DNA from: Curvibacter microcysteis
Lineage (GTDB): Bacteria; Pseudomonadota; Gammaproteobacteria; Burkholderiales; Burkholderiaceae_C
Length of the DNA: 64,000 bases
Reading direction: 5' to 3' (one strand)
Assembly: GCF_028649435.1 (NCBI RefSeq)
Contig: NZ_JAQSIN010000002.1
In this document: positions 60,500 to 64,000 of the stretch, piece by piece
Layout: the number at the start of each line of letters is the position of its first letter
Numbering within the stretch: the first letter of the stretch is position 1
The notes under the pieces: generated by a model
Told to the model about the DNA's origin: nothing
The model's database searches: none
Seen by the model: the letters and a program-made list of their open reading frames with translations, nothing else
Program-made: the position numbers and the translations under genes

Positions 60500-60646
60500 T
60501 GAACCCGAATTGTGCGGCATCCCAGGCGCTGTCACGAACGTACGCGACGCGCCTGGGCCCCGCCTTTTAAACTGATCACAAGGAGGGCCATCCCTTCGTT
60601 CATCCCCGAGCGGCCTCCACAACAGCCATTACAAGGATTCCATCTC

Positions 60647-61558
60647 ATGAGCAAGCTTGATTTCACCGGCCGTGTGGCCATCGTCACAGGCGCAGGCGGC
60701 GGCCTGGGCAAGCAGCACGCCCTGGCTCTGGCCCGGCGTGGTGCCAAAGTGCTGGTCAATGACTTGGGCGGCGCGGTCGATGGTGCCGGCGCTTCGGTGA
60801 GTGCGGCTCAGGCGGTGGTGGATGAGATCCGTGCCGCCGGTGGCGAGGCCCTGGCCAATGGCGCCTCGGTGACCGATGCGGCGGCCGTGGAAGCGATGGT
60901 TCAGCAGGCGCTGGATGCTTGGGGCCGGATCGACATCCTGGTCAACAACGCTGGCATCTTGCGCGACAAGAGCTTTGCCAAGATGGACTTGAGCGATTTC
61001 AAACTGGTGGTCGATGTGCACCTGATGGGCGCGGTCAACTGCACCAAGGCCGTTTGGCCGCACATGAACGCGCAAAAGTATGGCCGCATCGTGATGACCA
61101 CCTCGTCCAGTGGCCTGTACGGCAATTTTGGCCAGAGCAACTATGGCGCCGCCAAGCTGGCCCTGGTCGGCCTGATGCAGACCCTGAGCTTAGAGGGCGC
61201 GAAGAACAACATCCACGTCAACTGCCTGGCGCCCACCGCCGCCACGCGCATGACCGAGGGCCTGATGTCGGCCGAGGTGCTGGCCGCGCTCAAGCCTGAG
61301 GCCGTGGTTCCCGCGATGCTGGTACTGGCCGCTGAAAGCGCGCCCACCCGCACCATCCTGTGTGCTGGCGCTGGTACCTACGAAGCTGCCCACATCACCT
61401 TGACCGAGGGCCTGCACCTGGGTCTGACCGAGGACACCCCGGAACGCTTGGCCGAGCGCTTGGCCGAGGTCACTGATCGTTCGGGCGAGCAAGTGCCGCA
61501 AAGCGGCGCCGCCCAGGGCACCAACGAGGTCGGCAAGGCCCTGGCCGCCCAGCGCTGA
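60647..61558 (+). CDS. Short-chain dehydrogenase/reductase, 3-hydroxyacyl-CoA dehydrogenase-like
   Basis: 303 residues. NAD(P) motif TGAGGGLGKQHALALARRG, NNAG in LVNNAGILRDKSF, catalytic Ser in TSSSGLYGNFGQ and Y-x3-K in NYGAAKLAL. It resembles the dehydrogenase part of peroxisomal multifunctional enzyme 2 (3-hydroxyacyl-CoA dehydrogenases) rather than FabG. AAGGATTCCATCTC precedes the ATG. A bulged GGGCCC hairpin follows the stop at 61557-61578. Role in fatty-acid or related beta-oxidation is inferred. Confidence 0.87.
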   Translation: MSKLDFTGRVAIVTGAGGGLGKQHALALARRGAKVLVNDLGGAVDGAGASVSAAQAVVDEIRAAGGEALANGASVTDAAAVEAMVQQALDAWGRIDILVNNAGILRDKSFAKMDLSDFKLVVDVHLMGAVNCTKAVWPHMNAQKYGRIVMTTSSSGLYGNFGQSNYGAAKLALVGLMQTLSLEGAKNNIHVNCLAPTAATRMTEGLMSAEVLAALKPEAVVPAMLVLAAESAPTRTILCAGAGTYEAAHITLTEGLHLGLTEDTPERLAERLAEVTDRSGEQVPQSGAAQGTNEVGKALAAQR

Positions 61559-61646
61559 GGGGCCCGTCTCGGGCCCTCAAGCGTTCGGCGTTCGTCTGCG
61601 CGCTGGCGCAGCAACCCGTGGGCCTTGGACCTGCGGCTGGCGGCCC

Positions 61647-62546
61647 TCAGTCGTCATCGCCGCCGCTGAGCAGCCCGCCCAGCACACTGCCGCCGGCCAG
61701 ACCACCCAGCAAGGAGCCTTCTTCCTTGGACCCGCCGCGCTGCGGTGCGGCGGCAAAAATGCGCGAGGCCAGGCGCGAGAAGGGCAGGCTTTGCAGCCAC
61801 ACCGTGCCCGGACCGCTGAGCTTGGCCAGGAACAAGCCCTCGCCACCGAACAGCGCTGTCTTGATCTTGCCCACGTATTGGATTTCGAAACTCACGCTGG
61901 GCGTGTAGGCCACCACACAGCCGGTGTCGACCAAGAGGGTCTGGCCTGCTTGCAATTCGCGTTTGACCACGGTGCCGCCAGCATGCACAAAGGCCAGCCC
62001 GTCGCCATCCAGGCGCTGCATGATGAAGCCCTCGCCGCCAAAAAAGCCGGTGCTCAGCTTCTGTTGCACGGCAATGCCCAGGGACACGCCGCGCGCCGCG
62101 CACAGAAAGGCGTCTTTCTGGCAAATCAAGGTGCCGCCCAATTGGCGCAGGTTCATCGGCAGGATCTTGCCGGGGTAGGGGGCCGCAAAGGCCACGCGCT
62201 GCTTGCTTGGCGCATTGTTGGTGTAGACCGTGGTGAACAGCGATTCACCGGTGACCAGGCGCTTGCCTGCCCCCAATAGCTTGCCGAAGAAACCGCCTTG
62301 CTGAGCGCTGCCGTCGCCAAACACCGTGTCCATGGCAATGCCCCCATCCATGAACATCATGCTGCCGGCTTCGCCAATGGCGGCCTCGCCGGGGTCGAGT
62401 TCCACCTCGACAAATTGCATCTCTGCACCGCGAATTTCGTAGTCGATTTCGTCCATGGCCATGGCCAGTTCTCCATTGAGGCTGTCGTCCTGAAAAGGCC
62501 GAGCCGGCGACGCCGGCGCAGCGCCGTCATCGTAACCAAATTGCAT
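61647..62546 (-). CDS. TIGR00266 / AIM24-family protein
   Basis: 299 residues. A beta-rich body with QFVEVELDPGEAAIGEAGSMMFMDGGI, key part LDPGEAAIGEAGSMMFM, and repeated GGEGFIMQRLDGDG and GGEGLFLAKLSGPG is characteristic of this family. The C-terminus is Gly-rich and ends in three Asp. No membrane segment is clear. Biological role is not known. The start at 62546 is chosen; the open frame runs to 62615. Confidence 0.87.
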   Translation of the reverse strand: MQFGYDDGAAPASPARPFQDDSLNGELAMAMDEIDYEIRGAEMQFVEVELDPGEAAIGEAGSMMFMDGGIAMDTVFGDGSAQQGGFFGKLLGAGKRLVTGESLFTTVYTNNAPSKQRVAFAAPYPGKILPMNLRQLGGTLICQKDAFLCAARGVSLGIAVQQKLSTGFFGGEGFIMQRLDGDGLAFVHAGGTVVKRELQAGQTLLVDTGCVVAYTPSVSFEIQYVGKIKTALFGGEGLFLAKLSGPGTVWLQSLPFSRLASRIFAAAPQRGGSKEEGSLLGGLAGGSVLGGLLSGGDDD

Positions 62547-62747
62547 GTCATGTCGACCTGCCCGGCGCGGCATTGATGGGGTCACGGCCGTGGCACGGAA
62601 TGGCCTTACATTCAAACCAAAATGCCAATGGCTGCACGGCCTGCATGGGATGGGCCTGGCAGCTCAAGGCTGCTTGATGCAGGCCACTGCAAGCCCCGCC
62701 AGTCCGTGCTAACTTCCGCGCACCAAAAATACAAGGTTCCAAACACC

Positions 62748-64000
62748 ATGACCCCTTTGCAGTCCCGCCTCAACGACCTCACCCCCGCCCGACTGGGTGG
62801 CATTCGACGCGGGATCGAAAAGGAAAGCCTGCGCGCTTTGCCCGGCGGTGGTTTGGCGCTGACCCCGCATCCCCTGGCCCTGGGCTCGGCCTTGACCCAC
62901 CCCAGCATCACGACTGACTACAGCGAGTCCCAGGTTGAGCTCATCACCGGTGCCCAAGCGGATGTTGAGGACACGCTGGACGAGCTGACCCAGATCCACC
63001 AGTTCGTCTACCGCGTGCTGCAGCAGCAGGGCGATGAAATGCTGTGGGTGTCGAGCATGCCTTGTGGCCTGCCCACCGATGAAACCATCCCCTTGGCCCG
63101 TTATGGCTCTTCCAATGTGGGGCGGGCCAAGAGCGTTTACCGCATGGGCTTGGGGCACCGCTACGGCCGGCGCATGCAGACCATCTCGGGCATCCACTAC
63201 AACTGGTCGCTCCCAGGGGTGAGCAGCGAGCAGTACTTTGCGCTGATCCGCAACTTCCGCCGGCAGGCTTTTTTGCTGCTGTACCTGTGTGGCGCCTCGC
63301 CAGCCTTGTGCCCGACCTTTGTGGCCGGGCGTGAGCACGAGCTGCAAACCCTCAGTGATGGCGCGCTGTACATGCCGCATGGCACGTCGCTGCGCATGGG
63401 GCGCCTGGGCTACCAGAGCGATGCCCAGGCCACCTTGGCGGTCAGCTACAACAGCCTGGAGGGCTATGCCGCGTCCTTGCACGAGGCCTTGACCCGACCC
63501 TACCCAGCCTACGAGACCCTGGGCGTGCGCAACCCCGGCGGGGACTACAACCAGTTGGCCACGACTTTGCTGCAGATCGAAAACGAGTTCTACGGCACGA
63601 TTCGGCCCAAGCGCACCATCTTCCCGGGCGAGCGCCCGCTGCATGCCTTGCGTGAGCGCGGCGTGGAGTACGTTGAGGTGCGCCTGATGGACCTGGACCC
63701 CTTTGTTCCGGTCGGCATCACGGCCCAGACCATGCGCTTTCTGGACGTCTTCCTGCTGCAGTGCCTGCTGGCCGACAGCCCGCCGGACTCGCCCGCCGAG
63801 ATCGACGAACTCAAGCACAACCAGCACCACACTGCCGCGCGTGGCCGCGAGCCGGGTTTGACACTGCGCCGGGCGGGGGCGGAGGTCGCGCTGGTGGATT
63901 GGGGGCGCGACATCCTCGACCAATGCGCGCCAATTGCCGCGGCCTTGGACGCGGCACACCGCAGCAGCGATTACAGCCAGGCCGTGGCCGATGCTCGCCT
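62748..64000 (+). CDS. gshA: Glutamate-cysteine ligase, 5' part
   Basis: 417 codons are visible; the 3' end is outside the window. The start is ATG at 62748 after AAGG in ACAAGGTTCC. The visible protein begins MTPLQSRLNDLTPARLGGI and has RRGIEKESLR (ATP/Mg site), TTDYSESQVELIT, GIHYNWSLP and ETLGVRNPGGDYNQL of the E. coli-type GshA family. It makes gamma-glutamylcysteine for glutathione, which the adhC-fghA pair at 4.5-6.5 kb uses. Confidence 0.97.
   Translation, partial: MTPLQSRLNDLTPARLGGIRRGIEKESLRALPGGGLALTPHPLALGSALTHPSITTDYSESQVELITGAQADVEDTLDELTQIHQFVYRVLQQQGDEMLWVSSMPCGLPTDETIPLARYGSSNVGRAKSVYRMGLGHRYGRRMQTISGIHYNWSLPGVSSEQYFALIRNFRRQAFLLLYLCGASPALCPTFVAGREHELQTLSDGALYMPHGTSLRMGRLGYQSDAQATLAVSYNSLEGYAASLHEALTRPYPAYETLGVRNPGGDYNQLATTLLQIENEFYGTIRPKRTIFPGERPLHALRERGVEYVEVRLMDLDPFVPVGITAQTMRFLDVFLLQCLLADSPPDSPAEIDELKHNQHHTAARGREPGLTLRRAGAEVALVDWGRDILDQCAPIAAALDAAHRSSDYSQAVADAR

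Overview
The window is about 63% G+C, densely coded DNA from a betaproteobacterium of the order Burkholderiales, most likely family Comamonadaceae. The reasons are the neighbourhood sdhCDAB-sdhE-gltA / GntR regulator / mdh - CitE-like lyase - acnB, a RibB fused to a degenerate RibA domain, and many Comamonadaceae-like lone genes (etfA next to a large acyl-CoA dehydrogenase, PA0069-type radical SAM, TIGR00266 protein). The genus cannot be fixed from the sequence alone. I see no rRNA, tRNA, CRISPR array, insertion sequence or prophage. The window opens inside etfA and closes inside gshA.

Layout. 1-3.3 kb: end of etfA, an acyl-CoA dehydrogenase and a nitronate monooxygenase-like flavoprotein. 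3.3-4.5 kb: a radical SAM gene with a near-consensus LexA box over its start region. 4.5-7.7 kb: the glutathione-dependent formaldehyde pair adhC-fghA and a divergent GlxA-type regulator. 7.8-19.3 kb: a TCA-cycle block, sdhC-D-A-B-E-gltA on the minus strand behind a GntR regulator, and divergent mdh, CitE-like lyase, a small secreted protein and acnB. 19.6-24.5 kb: a lone molybdopterin oxidoreductase, an unrecognised secreted protein and trhP (yegQ). 24.5-30.6 kb: a tightly packed minus-strand unit ribBX-ribH-nusB-aminotransferase-ybgC-tolQ-tolR-tolA. 31-34.1 kb: two related Ala/Lys-rich secreted proteins, then ribE and ribD. 34.2-40.6 kb: a type IV pilus minor-pilin operon (fimT, pilV, pilW, pilX, pilY1, pilE-like). 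40.6-44.8 kb: a Leu/Ile/Val-type binding protein, an AraC regulator, an exported FAH-family hydrolase and a GNAT acetyltransferase. 45-49.4 kb: a chemotaxis receptor, an esterase and a methyltransferase. 49.5-56.8 kb: a LacI regulator and a seven-gene transport/catabolic operon. 56.9-64 kb: a degenerate GGDEF protein, an acyltransferase, a small membrane protein with an ArsR regulator, an SDR, a TIGR00266 protein and gshA.

The most interesting region is 49.5-56.8 kb. The LacI-family gene and the operon after it carry TGAAAC-NN-GTTTCA sites matching the known PtxS operator. The last three genes correspond to the 2-ketogluconate enzymes KguE, KguK and KguD. Instead of the KguT permease of Pseudomonas there is a complete polar-amino-acid-type ABC transporter, whose binding protein appears to lack the Asp that normally holds the ligand amino group. 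I infer an ABC-type sugar-acid uptake system. Other points of note are the LexA-box radical SAM gene, the GntR/mdh divergent promoter with a palindrome inside the regulator's promoter spacer, the paired Ala/Lys-rich secreted proteins, and an FAH-family enzyme with an export signal. All functional statements come from reading the translations by eye; no database search was run.
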